Of a stretch of 64,000 nt of DNA, positions 25,512 through 34,041 are shown piece after piece. The notes under the pieces were generated by a model that was not told the DNA's origin, ran no database searches, and saw only the letters and a program-made list of their open reading frames with translations. Every line of letters starts with the position of its first letter. Position 1 is the stretch's first letter. The stretch comes from UKL13-2 sp038321965. GTDB lineage: Bacteria; Pseudomonadota; Gammaproteobacteria; Burkholderiales; Usitatibacteraceae. The stretch covers positions 62,001-126,000 of the forward strand of contig JBBQFL010000001.1 of assembly GCA_038321965.1 (NCBI GenBank), read 5' to 3'. The translations under genes and the position numbers were made by a program.

Positions 25512-26396
25512 TTAAAGATCATCAACCCGCTTCGGCCAACTAGCCTTGAGCAAACGCGACAGCGCGCGATCAGCCAGAAGCCTTCCGCCCGTCTGGCAAA
25601 CGGGGCAGTAATTGCACTCGTTTTCGGCATAAACGATGCGTTGTACCTGCGTGCCGCACACCGGGCACGGTTGTTTGAATTTGCCGTGTACTGCCATTTC
25701 GGGCCGGAATGCCGTGACCTTTTCTGGAAACGCGCCCGCTGCTTCTGCGCGCAGCCGCGCCAGCCACTCATCCATCACCTCCCGGGTCGCCGCATGCAGG
25801 CGCGCCGCATCAGGTGCGGTGAGTTTCCGGCTGAGTGCGAATGGCGAGTGCTTCGCCCGATGCAAAATTTCGTCCGAATACGCATTGCCGATTCCGCTAA
25901 AGGAGCGCGGATCGGTCAGCGCCCGCTTGAGCGTGTGATTCTCGCGCTGTAGCCGCAGCGCAAACTCGTTCGATGTGCAGGTCATGGGGTCGATCCCGCC
26001 GGGATCATGCGCAGCCAGTGCATCGTGACCACGCAACACATGCAGCGAAGCGCGGCGTTTGGTGCCAGCCTCGGTTACCACCAACGTGCCGCGGTCGAAT
26101 TCGAATCGCGCCATCACCAGCTTCGTTAGCGGCACTCTGCTGCCAAGCGAAAACCATTTGAAACGACCGGCAATCATCAAGTGAATCACGGCAAACAGAT
26201 CGCCCTCAAAGCCAAGCACAATGCGCTTGCCAAGCCGCTCTACACTTTGCAAGCGCTTGCCTTCTAGCGCGCTGACCGGTGGATCAAAGGTGCGTAGCAG
26301 GAATACATTAGGCAGCAACACCTTGTTTAGCACTGCGCCTTCGAGCAGCCGCTCAATCGATTCGACATAAACAGTGATGTCGGGGAGTTCCGGCAT
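25512..26396 (-). CDS. Fpg/Nei-family DNA glycosylase
   Basis: A 294-residue base-excision-repair enzyme. The required N-terminal MPELPD gives the catalytic Pro2 and Glu3, which also fixes the start. The helix-two-turn-helix region is FSGIGNAYSDEILHRA. A C-terminal four-Cys zinc finger (PCPVCGTQ ... CNYCPVCQTGG) inserts in DNA. A short tail follows the finger. Fpg versus Nei specificity is not clear by eye. It lies 179 bases downstream of the GNAT gene's start; that gap (25333-25511) holds nothing I can call. Confidence 0.92.
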   Translation of the reverse strand: MPELPDITVYVESIERLLEGAVLNKVLLPNVFLLRTFDPPVSALEGKRLQSVERLGKRIVLGFEGDLFAVIHLMIAGRFKWFSLGSRVPLTKLVMARFEFDRGTLVVTEAGTKRRASLHVLRGHDALAAHDPGGIDPMTCTSNEFALRLQRENHTLKRALTDPRSFSGIGNAYSDEILHRAKHSPFALSRKLTAPDAARLHAATREVMDEWLARLRAEAAGAFPEKVTAFRPEMAVHGKFKQPCPVCGTQVQRIVYAENECNYCPVCQTGGRLLADRALSRLLKASWPKRVDDL

Positions 26397-26452
26397 AGAT
26401 GCGCCTTTTCAGCTATTTCCCTGAAAACCGCGCATGGGCGACACGACGCAAA

Positions 26453-27226
26453 CTACATCTGCTTAAACAGATGCGAAAACGGTCGACTAACCGTGAGATT
26501 TTCCTTGCGACCCTTGACCTTCACCGTCGCCTGGCCGCGAAAATCGCGCGTCACGGCATCGATGGCAGTTGCATTGACGATGGTCGAGCGATGAATCTGC
26601 CAGAATTTTTCGGCGTCGATGCCATCCAGAATTTCCTTGATCGGTGTTTTGATCAACGCATCGAATTCCTTGGTCGCCACCAGTGTGTATTTTTCATCAG
26701 ACTGGAAAAACAATACATCTTCAATCGGAATCAGTCGCAGGTTCGAGCCGATATTGGCTTTGATCCATTTGAGTTTTTCGTTCTGTGGATTGAGCTTGGC
26801 TGAAATATGCGCCAATAGTGCTTCCAGGTTTTGCGGCGCCGGCGCGGGCACAATCGACAGACGCTCTTTGAGCCGCTCTACCGCTGCCTTGAGGCGCTCA
26901 TCGCTATAGGGCTTCAAAACGTAATCGATCGCGCCGGACTCGAATGCCTCCACCGCGTATTGATCGAATGCTGTCACGAACACCACATGACAGCGCAGTT
27001 CGCGGTTGGCCGCAAGACTCTTGGCGACTTCCACCCCGGTCATCTCGGGCATCTGGATATCCAGAAACGCCAGTTGTGGCTGATGCTCGCCGATGGCTTC
27101 CAGCGCGGCCTCGCCGTCGCCTACATCGGCAACGATCTCAAGCTCGGGCCAGAGTTTGCCAAGCTTGGATTTGAGCTGGGCGCGGAGGATGGGTTCGTCT
27201 TCGGCAATGATCGCGGTAATAGTCAT
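26453..27226 (-). CDS. LytTR-family response regulator
   Basis: A 257-residue two-component regulator. The receiver domain (1-120) has the acidic pair in IAEDEP, the phosphorylation site in FLDIQMPEMTG, and the Lys in VLKPYSDERL. A LytTR DNA-binding domain (about 150-257) contains IPIEDVLFFQSDEKYT, FWQIHRSTIVN and VSRPFSHLF. Its cognate kinase is the LytS-type gene 42 bases upstream. LytTR regulators control exopolysaccharide, autolysis or metabolite uptake; the target here is unknown. Confidence 0.95.
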   Translation of the reverse strand: MTITAIIAEDEPILRAQLKSKLGKLWPELEIVADVGDGEAALEAIGEHQPQLAFLDIQMPEMTGVEVAKSLAANRELRCHVVFVTAFDQYAVEAFESGAIDYVLKPYSDERLKAAVERLKERLSIVPAPAPQNLEALLAHISAKLNPQNEKLKWIKANIGSNLRLIPIEDVLFFQSDEKYTLVATKEFDALIKTPIKEILDGIDAEKFWQIHRSTIVNATAIDAVTRDFRGQATVKVKGRKENLTVSRPFSHLFKQM

Positions 27227-27268
27227 AGGTGTTTCTTCGGCGGAGTTGGCTTCGCTATTATGCCGCCA

Positions 27269-29485
27269 CTATTTCACGGGCGTGCTATCGACGGCCGGCT
27301 TGTGGCGGTTGCGCCACCAAAACCAGTAGATTGCAAACAGTACGACGGCAAACGGCGAGAGCGCAGGCACCAGCGAGATGAGAATCATCACCGCGGCAAA
27401 TATGACCACGCCGACAATCACAAACCCAAGTCCATAAATCACCGCGACGACAATCGCCGCCACCAGTGCGGCGATACCAAAGCCGATCAGCAGACCGACT
27501 GAACCCAGCGCCATGCCCTCCAGCCCGCCCAGCCGCGACGCTCCCATATGCACCGGCAACCAGCCGGTATAGAGCGCGACCAGCCCCACCAGCAGCAATA
27601 TCGCCAGCACCGCCATTACAGTGACAAACACGACCGAGAGGATTCTGGTCCAGACGCTGTGGGTTTTGGTTGCGGCTCCCCAGGCGCGACCCCAGCCGGT
27701 CTTGGGCGCTTCGGCAACAGCACTTGATCGCACCGAAGCAATCGGTGACGCCGCCTGTTGCGCAGCAAGTGTCGCGGGAAGCTCCACCGTGGCGACAACG
27801 CCCTTCGGATTGTTGGATTCGATTGAAAAGCGCGCTTTGTCGCCATATAGCGCCGCCAGACGTTCGCGCAAATTGGACAACCCCACACCGCTACCCGCCT
27901 GCACGGGCGCGTCGGAAAGGCCACGGCCGGTGTCTTTTACCTGTAACTGGATTCGGTCGCCGTCAGCCGTAAACATGCGTGTGACGACGACATCGATACG
28001 GCCGCCTTCGCGCTGCGGCTCCAGCCCGTGCTTGATCGCGTTTTCGACCAGTGAAGGCAACATCATTGGCGGGAACGGAACCGTCAACAGGTCTTCGGGC
28101 ACATCGATGCCAAATTCCAGCCGGGCGCCCATGCGCATTTTGAGGATATTGAGGTAAGCACGCACCCGTTCAACTTCCTGCCCGACGGTAGAGGTGTTCT
28201 CGCGCATTTTCGGCAATGAGGCGCGCAGATATTGGATCAAGTGGCCGACCATCTGGTTGGCTGCCGGCGGATCGACTTCTGTCAGCGCCTGCACATTGGC
28301 CAGCGTGTTGTACAAGAAGTGCGGCTCTACCTGCGCCTGCAGGGCTTGCAAACGCGCTTCAGTCACCTGCCGGTTCACATTGCTGATTTCAGCTTCTTCC
28401 GTCTTTTTCTCGGCGAGCGCCAGCGCACGTCGGGAGCGACCGATGTAGTACTTGGCGATGATCAGCACGATGAATAAGGGGATAAAGCTCAATATGAGCG
28501 CAGAACCGACCCCGATACGCCAAACGTCACCCGCCACCTTTGCGCGTATGTCGTCGCGAAACTCAGGCGCCAATGGGGCCAACGGCGCAATCGGCGGCAG
28601 GTGAATACCGGCGTCATCGAGACCGATACTCAAAGCCGGCCCACTCTTGCTCGCGCTCGCCGCAGGCGGCGCCTTCGATTTGCCGGGGAGTGCCGGCATG
28701 GAGGGCACTGCAGGTGCGGCAGGTGCAGCAGGTGCAGCTGGTGCGGCAGATGGCGCGGGTGGTGCCACGATGATCTTCTTGGTGACGCCTTGTTCGCCGA
28801 TGCTCACCTGCACACCCGGCTTACTCGGATCGTTCGAATTGACCTGAACCTTCAAACCGTCGCTCAGGTCCACGCCGATGGAAACATTGTTTTCGCGGAG
28901 CTTTTTGATCGACTTGAGCGCTGTTTTGGCTGCCAGCTCACGCTCTTTGGCATTGGCAATCAATTCATCAAACGATTTTGAAGTTGCGGTGATATCGACA
29001 CCCTTGTCACGTAATTTGTCGAGCGCCTCTCGCTTGGCTTCCTCGATGGTTTCGCGGGCTTCGGTTGCTGACTCGATTGCCGATTGCGCCACGTCCATGG
29101 CCGCTTCCTGTGCCGCCACCGCAGCGTCTCGGGCCGCTGCGCGCATGTCACTGCCGACTCTTGCCTGCGCGTTGGATAGCTCTCTGCGTGCGCGCTCGAT
29201 TTCGGCTAATGCCCGATCCAGTTCGGTTTTACGGGCGGGATCGATCGCGCGCTCTTTCATGGTGCTGACGATGCCTTCGGCGACGTTGAGCGCGCTATCG
29301 CCGAATGCCAGATCGATTTCGCGCTTGATGGCGCGCTTTTCGCTCGCGGTCGCGCCACTTTCGGCAAGCCGGAGGACGTGCATCGGCGTCGTGAACAACA
29401 CCAGCGCCACCAGCGTGAAGGCGCCAAAAATAGCGACTGCCCACCAGGGGGTTCTGTGAATGAAGTTACCGAGAGGTTTAAACAT
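27269..29485 (-). CDS. LytS-type histidine kinase with extra C-terminal membrane domain
   Basis: A 738-residue kinase with an unusual layout: N-terminal membrane segment (about 15-35), a helical Ala/Glu-rich extracytoplasmic region, a Pro/Ala linker, a second membrane segment (about 325-350), and a His_kinase domain (phospho-site His in QVEPHFLYNTLANVQAL). A HATPase follows (LVENAIKHG, GSGVGLSNLRERL). After the ATPase there are another 150 residues with three to four hydrophobic helices. LytS kinases normally end at the ATPase. The pair with the LytTR regulator is clear from order and spacing. Confidence 0.92.
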   Translation of the reverse strand: MFKPLGNFIHRTPWWAVAIFGAFTLVALVLFTTPMHVLRLAESGATASEKRAIKREIDLAFGDSALNVAEGIVSTMKERAIDPARKTELDRALAEIERARRELSNAQARVGSDMRAAARDAAVAAQEAAMDVAQSAIESATEARETIEEAKREALDKLRDKGVDITATSKSFDELIANAKERELAAKTALKSIKKLRENNVSIGVDLSDGLKVQVNSNDPSKPGVQVSIGEQGVTKKIIVAPPAPSAAPAAPAAPAAPAVPSMPALPGKSKAPPAASASKSGPALSIGLDDAGIHLPPIAPLAPLAPEFRDDIRAKVAGDVWRIGVGSALILSFIPLFIVLIIAKYYIGRSRRALALAEKKTEEAEISNVNRQVTEARLQALQAQVEPHFLYNTLANVQALTEVDPPAANQMVGHLIQYLRASLPKMRENTSTVGQEVERVRAYLNILKMRMGARLEFGIDVPEDLLTVPFPPMMLPSLVENAIKHGLEPQREGGRIDVVVTRMFTADGDRIQLQVKDTGRGLSDAPVQAGSGVGLSNLRERLAALYGDKARFSIESNNPKGVVATVELPATLAAQQAASPIASVRSSAVAEAPKTGWGRAWGAATKTHSVWTRILSVVFVTVMAVLAILLLVGLVALYTGWLPVHMGASRLGGLEGMALGSVGLLIGFGIAALVAAIVVAVIYGLGFVIVGVVIFAAVMILISLVPALSPFAVVLFAIYWFWWRNRHKPAVDSTPVK

Positions 29486-29703
29486 GATTTGAATTCAGTG
29501 CGATGCGAGAGTTTACGGGATGGTCACAGAATAGTGTCTGCACCCGTCCTTCTCAACGTGCACGTGGCCGGATTGCAGAAGAGAAGGCACGAACTGCGGG
29601 GAGGAGTGGAGAATCCAGCCGAAATCGGATGAATTGAAGAACGGATCAGCGTTTGGCGGGAGGAACATAATCACCCCGGTTCAAGGTAACTTTTCCAAAC
29701 CCA

Positions 29704-29729
29704 CCGCTCGTCCCGAGCCTGTCGAAGGA
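29704..29729. repeat. Common GAGCCTGTCGAAGG intergenic repeat
   Basis: CCGCTCGTCCCGAGCCTG followed by TCGAAGGA, a variant of the CCTTCGACAGGCTCAGGACGAACGG-type repeat dispersed in many proteobacterial genomes. Only one copy is seen here. Such repeats mark intergenic DNA. Confidence 0.6.
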
Positions 29730-30229
29730 CATGTATGCTGAATTCCAACAATAAAGTCTGTCAGATACTATCTTGCTAAGCGGTCGATTTTGCGGGGAGC
29801 AGGTTTCCCCGATAAAGCCTAGAAAGGTCTGTTGAGCCGGCTAGATTACTGGCAGAAGCCGAACCAAAGCCGGCGTTCGAGGCAAGGTTCCAGCTCGCTT
29901 CAAAGCAGACGGCCGCTCAGAAATGAGGGCGCCATTTCTTGGTTGACTTCATTGCAAAAAATACTGGATCGGACGCCCGCTGTCCCTATCTGACTAGGGG
30001 GTGCTAGTGGGTAAGAAGCTGGCACGCCATTTGTCGTTTGCTGCGGTTGCGCGCGCGTAATACGCCTCCTGAGGTACCGAACATGGATCGCCATTTACCG
30101 GGCCTTTCGAGACAGAATGCTGCCGAAAGGGCCGTGGATTGGCCGTCTGCTTGTTTACGACGCGGGGCAGCGGCCGTTCGCAATGCGCCCGTGAGGTTCC
30201 GGGAATGCTCGCCCTGATTTCATGGGTGT

Positions 30230-30367
30230 TTATTCCGGATGCACGACTTCGCAAGAACCATTTGACGATATGCTGGGATGGGGACACGTTTCGCAGTTGA
30301 TGCAAACCGCTAGCGAAAGCGCAAGGCCCGCAGCAGAGAGTAGAGCCAGTAGGTAAATTGTTTTCAT
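30230..30367 (-). CDS. Possible small secreted Cys-containing peptide
   Basis: A 45-codon frame beginning MKTIYLLALLSAAG with a hydrophobic leader, then a short Cys-rich remainder (VCINCETCPH and a later Cys). GGAG lies about ten bases upstream of the ATG. It resembles an exported or lipoprotein-like peptide, but the lipobox is poor and no family is recognised. It is in otherwise gene-poor DNA, so it may be chance. Confidence 0.3.
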   Translation of the reverse strand: MKTIYLLALLSAAGLALSLAVCINCETCPHPSISSNGSCEVVHPE

Positions 30368-31437
30368 ATTGCCATGTCTCCAGTTGACGAATCCAGAACA
30401 ACATTTGTTGCGGCGTTTACGTACTGCGGGCTTCGCCGCCCCTTTTTGCTTTCGCACGGCGCCCTCACCAAAGCGCCACCAGAAGCAAGCGATGTTTCAT
30501 GAGCGAAGGCACTTGCGGGCGTAACAGTGGTCGGCTAGGTCGAGCCGCAGGGCGCCCAAAAATGGCTTGTCAGTCGTAATTGTGCGCACGGCACCGGCGG
30601 CAAGTCCGATGAGGCGTAGCGTCTGGCCTGACTGCCGGAAAATGTTGGTGCGTCCATTGCCCTCCCTGGCCCTTCGTTCGGCACTCCATTTTTGAATTTG
30701 CGAGACGCGATGCCGATTGCAATCGGGTACTCGTGCCGGATTATTGACTGCAAACCTGTTTGCTGTTCCTACCCGCGCAGGTAGGAGTTGTCATTTACTT
30801 TTTATTTATATTGGTTTGCCCGCGTTGGTGGCGATGCATCGATTCTCGCTTCGCCGACACCCATGCGGCTGGTGTGCCAGCCGTCATTTTTGCAAATGTG
30901 ACTCTGTTTAGTTCTGGTAAAAATGATTAAAGCTGCGTCAGGCATAGATAGCTGTTGACCCGCAAATAGTGGCGAGGACAAATAAATTTCATGCCGGCCC
31001 CTACGGCGCCCAAGGCGGCTGGTAACGGCAGAGTCGAATCGTGCGGCGACACAAGCCAGTGAATTGCACGTCGCGCGATGACTGCGTATTCCCCTAAACT
31101 GAATCAATCGGTAACTGTCACGGTGAGCGTGTCCGAATACGCGCCTGCTGGTGGATTTTGCCAGCGGCTGCCAAATCCCCTACAACAGGCCATGGACGGT
31201 CCTGAACAGATGATTTGTTGAAGCTCGCGATAAATGCCCGGCCTGGTGCCCAAAAGGCGCGTGCAAGCTCAGTTGATCGCGAAATCCATGAATCGGACAC
31301 GTTGCGCACCGTGGGTCATACGGCTCGCGCGCTGACACTTTGCTTCATGGCCCAATACTCTTCATTAAATGTCTCGCTGGTGTTGATCGGTCGCCACCCA
31401 AAGCTGACATTGGGCGCCACCTGCCGGACAGCTTGCA

Positions 31438-31632
31438 TTAGCAGGTATTACAGCAGGATTGCGATTCCTGAATGGGCGGGCACTTCACGGAACCGTAGCT
31501 ACAAAACACGCAGCAATCGCCCGACTTGGGTTTCAGCAAGGTCTTGCAGCCCGTGCAATCGTAAAAGTATTGGCAAGCATCGGTGGGCATGACTTCTAAC
31601 TTTGACGTCCCGCAAGACGGGCAAGTCAGCAT
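31438..31632 (-). CDS. Small Cys-rich GDCCVFCSYG protein of mer/metal loci
   Basis: A 64-residue probable metal-binding protein with paired cysteines: MLTCPSCG, the middle CTGC, GDCCVFCSYGSVKCPP and a C-terminal SCCNTC. The GDCCVFCSYG core is a pattern I associate with short unnamed genes beside mercury- and other metal-resistance genes. It is 26 bases downstream of merP in the same direction, so it is probably part of the mer transcript. Zinc-ribbon-like binding of Hg(II) or another soft metal is an inference. Confidence 0.8.
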   Translation of the reverse strand: MLTCPSCGTSKLEVMPTDACQYFYDCTGCKTLLKPKSGDCCVFCSYGSVKCPPIQESQSCCNTC

Positions 31633-31658
31633 ACTTTCCAGGAGAACGGTGCTGGCTA

Positions 31659-31946
31659 TCACCTCTTGACAGTCGTCGGGAAGCCGATTTCAGTGACCAC
31701 CTTGGCCAACTGGTCGGGCCTGGTCTTGTCCGGGTCGAACTTCACCTGGGCTGACTGCGCCTTAAAATCGACGTTCACCTCGGTCACTCCAGACACTTTC
31801 CTAAGCGCCTGTTTCACCGTCAGCGGACAGCTGGCGCAGGTCATGTTTTTGACGTCGAGCGCTATCGACTGGATTTCGCCGGCTATGGTGTGGCCGGAAA
31901 GCAGCGCCACGAAGGCGCCGACAAACACGATTTTGAGTGTAGTCAT
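31659..31946 (-). CDS. merP: MerP periplasmic mercury-binding protein
   Basis: A 95-residue HMA-fold protein with a signal peptide (about 1-22) and the metal motif NMTCASCP, giving Cys37 and Cys40. It captures Hg(II) in the periplasm and passes it to MerT. The ATG at 31946 lies two bases after the merT stop. The motif lacks the Gly usual before Met (Asn here). Length and context support MerP over a generic copper chaperone. Confidence 0.92.
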   Translation of the reverse strand: MTTLKIVFVGAFVALLSGHTIAGEIQSIALDVKNMTCASCPLTVKQALRKVSGVTEVNVDFKAQSAQVKFDPDKTRPDQLAKVVTEIGFPTTVKR

Positions 31947-31948
31947 GG

Positions 31949-32299
31949 TCAATACAGTAGAGGGGCAAACAGTGGAAATGCAAACATCACAGCGACGACC
32001 GCCGCGACCACCCAAAAAATAATACGTTGTCGGCGCAGAACGGCCGGTATCGCGCAAACATCACCTGGTGCACATTGCCGCGGCTTGATATAGAGCCGGT
32101 GAAAGGCAAATCCGATAAAGCCGATGGTCAGCAGCACAAAGAGCGGCTGATACGCCTCTAAGGCCCGCAACGACGCGACCCAAGCACCACCGAAGCCCAT
32201 TGTCACCAGCAGCAAGGGGCCGAAACAACACGCGGTGGCGCCAAAGGCGGCCAAGACGCCGGCAGCGAGAGAGGATTTGAGGCTGGATTGAGGATTCAT
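31949..32299 (-). CDS. merT: MerT mercuric transport protein
   Basis: A 116-residue inner-membrane protein with three hydrophobic helices. With the ATG at 32299, the Hg-relay cysteines fall at Cys24-Cys25 (GATACCFGP) and Cys76/Cys82 (QCAPGDVC), the canonical MerT positions, which confirms this start. It imports Hg(II) handed over by MerP. No Shine-Dalgarno is seen and the predicted transcript start nearly coincides with the ATG. Confidence 0.94.
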   Translation of the reverse strand: MNPQSSLKSSLAAGVLAAFGATACCFGPLLLVTMGFGGAWVASLRALEAYQPLFVLLTIGFIGFAFHRLYIKPRQCAPGDVCAIPAVLRRQRIIFWVVAAVVAVMFAFPLFAPLLY

Positions 32300-32305
32300 A
32301 TTGGT

Positions 32306-32337
32306 AGCATACGGTCTGTAGTGCAGTACAGAGTCAA
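32306..32337 (-). promoter_or_regulatory. MerR-type promoter/operator of merTP
   Basis: On the minus strand TTGACT (32337-32332) and TATGCT (32311-32306) are separated by 20 bases. This over-long spacer is typical of MerR-activated promoters. The spacer holds the dyad CTGTA-N6-TACAG (32316-32331). The -10 ends only seven bases before the merT ATG. Confidence 0.85.
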
Positions 32338-32522
32338 GCCTTGTTAGTTGGATGGAGGGACTTGACCTTACAGGCAAGCCAAGGGTTTGCAGGCGGCAAG
32401 CGTGACTGGTATTCAAAGGTACCCAAGCAACAGGGGCAAGAAGCGCTTTATAGGAACGCTCACGGCCGCACGCTAGCAATATATGGCAGAGTAATACCGT
32501 ACCCGACTATGGAGCCAAGGCA

Positions 32523-32924
32523 ATGAAAAACGAAGCCCTCACCATCGGACAGGTCGCCGGGCAAGCCAACGTCCACGTTGAAACCATCCGTTATTACCAA
32601 CGTCTGGGCTTGGTGCCGGAGCCGGTCCGTCCGCTTGGCGGCATTCGGCGCTACGACCAACAAGCAGTGACGCGTCTACGTTTCATCAAGCGTTCGCAGC
32701 AACTTGGTTTTACTCTGGATGAGGTGCGCAGTCTTCTGGCCCTCGAAGATGGACAAAACTGCCGGGAGACCCGGGCCCTCGCCGAGAAAAAGCTGCTGGC
32801 AATCGAGGAACGCCTTGCGGACCTCATGAGGATGCAACGGTTGCTCAAGGGATTGATAAGTGAATGCGCGTCCGGGAAGCGACCGCGTTCTTGCCCAATC
32901 ATCTCAACTCTGGCGAATAGATAG
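32523..32924 (+). CDS. merR: MerR mercury-responsive regulator
   Basis: A 133-residue MerR-family activator/repressor. The N-terminal winged helix has LTIGQVAGQANVHVETIRYYQR. The Hg(II) ligands are Cys80, Cys115 and Cys124, with spacings (35 and 9) identical to Cys82/117/126 of Tn501 MerR. It therefore senses mercury and not another metal. It is divergent from merT with a 223-base gap, much longer than in classical mer operons, and it ends convergently with phnE. Confidence 0.95.
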   Translation: MKNEALTIGQVAGQANVHVETIRYYQRLGLVPEPVRPLGGIRRYDQQAVTRLRFIKRSQQLGFTLDEVRSLLALEDGQNCRETRALAEKKLLAIEERLADLMRMQRLLKGLISECASGKRPRSCPIISTLANR

Positions 32925-33114
32925 GGCCGCGATCAAGCAACTAAATTGACCGCTGGCCGATAGCCGTCATCGCGCTTTCCCGTAAGCGATTTTTCGGGTC
33001 GTGAACGGGATGAGGTTATTAGAAATTCACATAAAGCTAAATTCCTGTACCCGCGAGATTTCGAGCGGCATTGCGCCTGCGAGCTGCGCCAGACTTTTAG
33101 TTTTGCAATTTACG

Positions 33115-34026
33115 CTACAGCACGGCGGCGCGTATCTTCCTCGACAAGGCATCGAACGCAACCACCAGCAGCACGATTGCAATCAGGATCGTCGCCAGCC
33201 GCCCCCACTGGAACAGCGACACCGCTTCCGAAACCAGCAGCCCCAATCCGCCTGCGCCGATCAAGCCCAGCACCGTCGAATCGCGAATGTTGTACTCCCA
33301 GATGTAGAGGTGATTGGAGAGAAAATTGGGCAGCAGCGCGGGCCACACCGCGAACAGGAACACTTGCGTGGGCGACGCGCCGGCAGCACGCACTGCTTCG
33401 ATCGGTCGCATATCCAGCGTTTCGATCGACTCTGCGTACAGCTTTCCCCAGGTTCCCATCGAATGCAAGGCAATGGCGAGGATACCGGCCATCGGCCCCA
33501 GCCCGACGATGCCGACGATCAGCAGACCAAAAACCAGCGTATGAATCGAGCGTGCAACGTCGAGTATGCCGCGCGCAGCCCACGCCACCGGCGAGGGTGC
33601 ATGCATGTTCCTGGCCGAGAGAAATCCAAGTGGCGCGCCCAGCAGCGCCGCCAGTAGCGAGCCCAGCGTGGCGATCTTGAGCGTGGTCCAGACGGCAACC
33701 CCAAGCCCCAGCAGAAACTTGGCTTCCACCGCTCGCTGGTCTTCCACGCGCAGCACACGACCATCGTCGGCTTTGTATTCGAGGTGCGGGTCGCCGAACC
33801 ACAGATTGATAAAGCTCGGCTGTGACAGCTCGCCTGCTGTGGCGACAAGGTTATGCCAAGGCCTGCGGCCGAACGAAAAATCGTCCGAGCGGATCAAGCT
33901 GCCCACGCACACCGCGACTAGCAATAGATAAGCCGCCATCAGCCAGGCCGCTCGCCGGCTCGAAAACCCGCCCAAACGTGGTCGCCTTGGGGCGAGTTCC
34001 AGCGGAGCGGTCGAGATCGTGGCCAT
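33115..34026 (-). CDS. phnE: PhnE-like phosphonate/oxyanion ABC permease
   Basis: A 303-residue inner-membrane permease with about six hydrophobic helices and the BPD-type coupling loop EAVRAAGASPTQVF. The closing IRDSTVLGLIGAGGLG stretch is typical for PhnE. It follows phnD by 14 bases. No phnC ATPase is present on either side, so the transporter would have to borrow one, or the locus is incomplete. Nearby arsenic genes suggest an arsenic- or phosphorus-oxyanion substrate (inference). Confidence 0.9.
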   Translation of the reverse strand: MATISTAPLELAPRRPRLGGFSSRRAAWLMAAYLLLVAVCVGSLIRSDDFSFGRRPWHNLVATAGELSQPSFINLWFGDPHLEYKADDGRVLRVEDQRAVEAKFLLGLGVAVWTTLKIATLGSLLAALLGAPLGFLSARNMHAPSPVAWAARGILDVARSIHTLVFGLLIVGIVGLGPMAGILAIALHSMGTWGKLYAESIETLDMRPIEAVRAAGASPTQVFLFAVWPALLPNFLSNHLYIWEYNIRDSTVLGLIGAGGLGLLVSEAVSLFQWGRLATILIAIVLLVVAFDALSRKIRAAVL

Positions 34027-34041
34027 GTCTACAGGTGCCGT

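Larger units (their letters stand above)
29486..31437. other. Gene-poor stretch of about 1.95 kb
   Basis: No frame here resembles a known protein, and the open frames are short, overlap on both strands and lack ribosome sites. One possible small secreted peptide gene (30230-30367), one copy of a widespread intergenic repeat (29704-29729) and a short hairpin (TCCTACC-N6-GGTAGGA, 30767-30786) are the only structures I can point to. It looks like decayed sequence at the edge of the metal-resistance block. Confidence 0.6.

Noticed and set aside
29994..30404. 136-codon minus-strand frame in the gene-poor region
   Set aside because: No ribosome site, no domain, and it overlaps a more plausible short secreted-peptide frame.
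30767..30786. Hairpin TCCTACC-N6-GGTAGGA as a terminator
   Set aside because: No T-run follows directly and no gene ends nearby.
30802..31107. 101-codon minus-strand frame in the gene-poor region
   Set aside because: Composition and lack of motifs suggest chance; no start signal.
31319..31443. Forty-codon minus-strand frame with protein-like composition (NVSFGWRPINTSETFNEEYW)
   Set aside because: It reads like a gene fragment but is too short, and I cannot name a family.
33001..33657. 218-codon plus-strand frame
   Set aside because: Antisense to phnE, which has the proper helices and family motifs.
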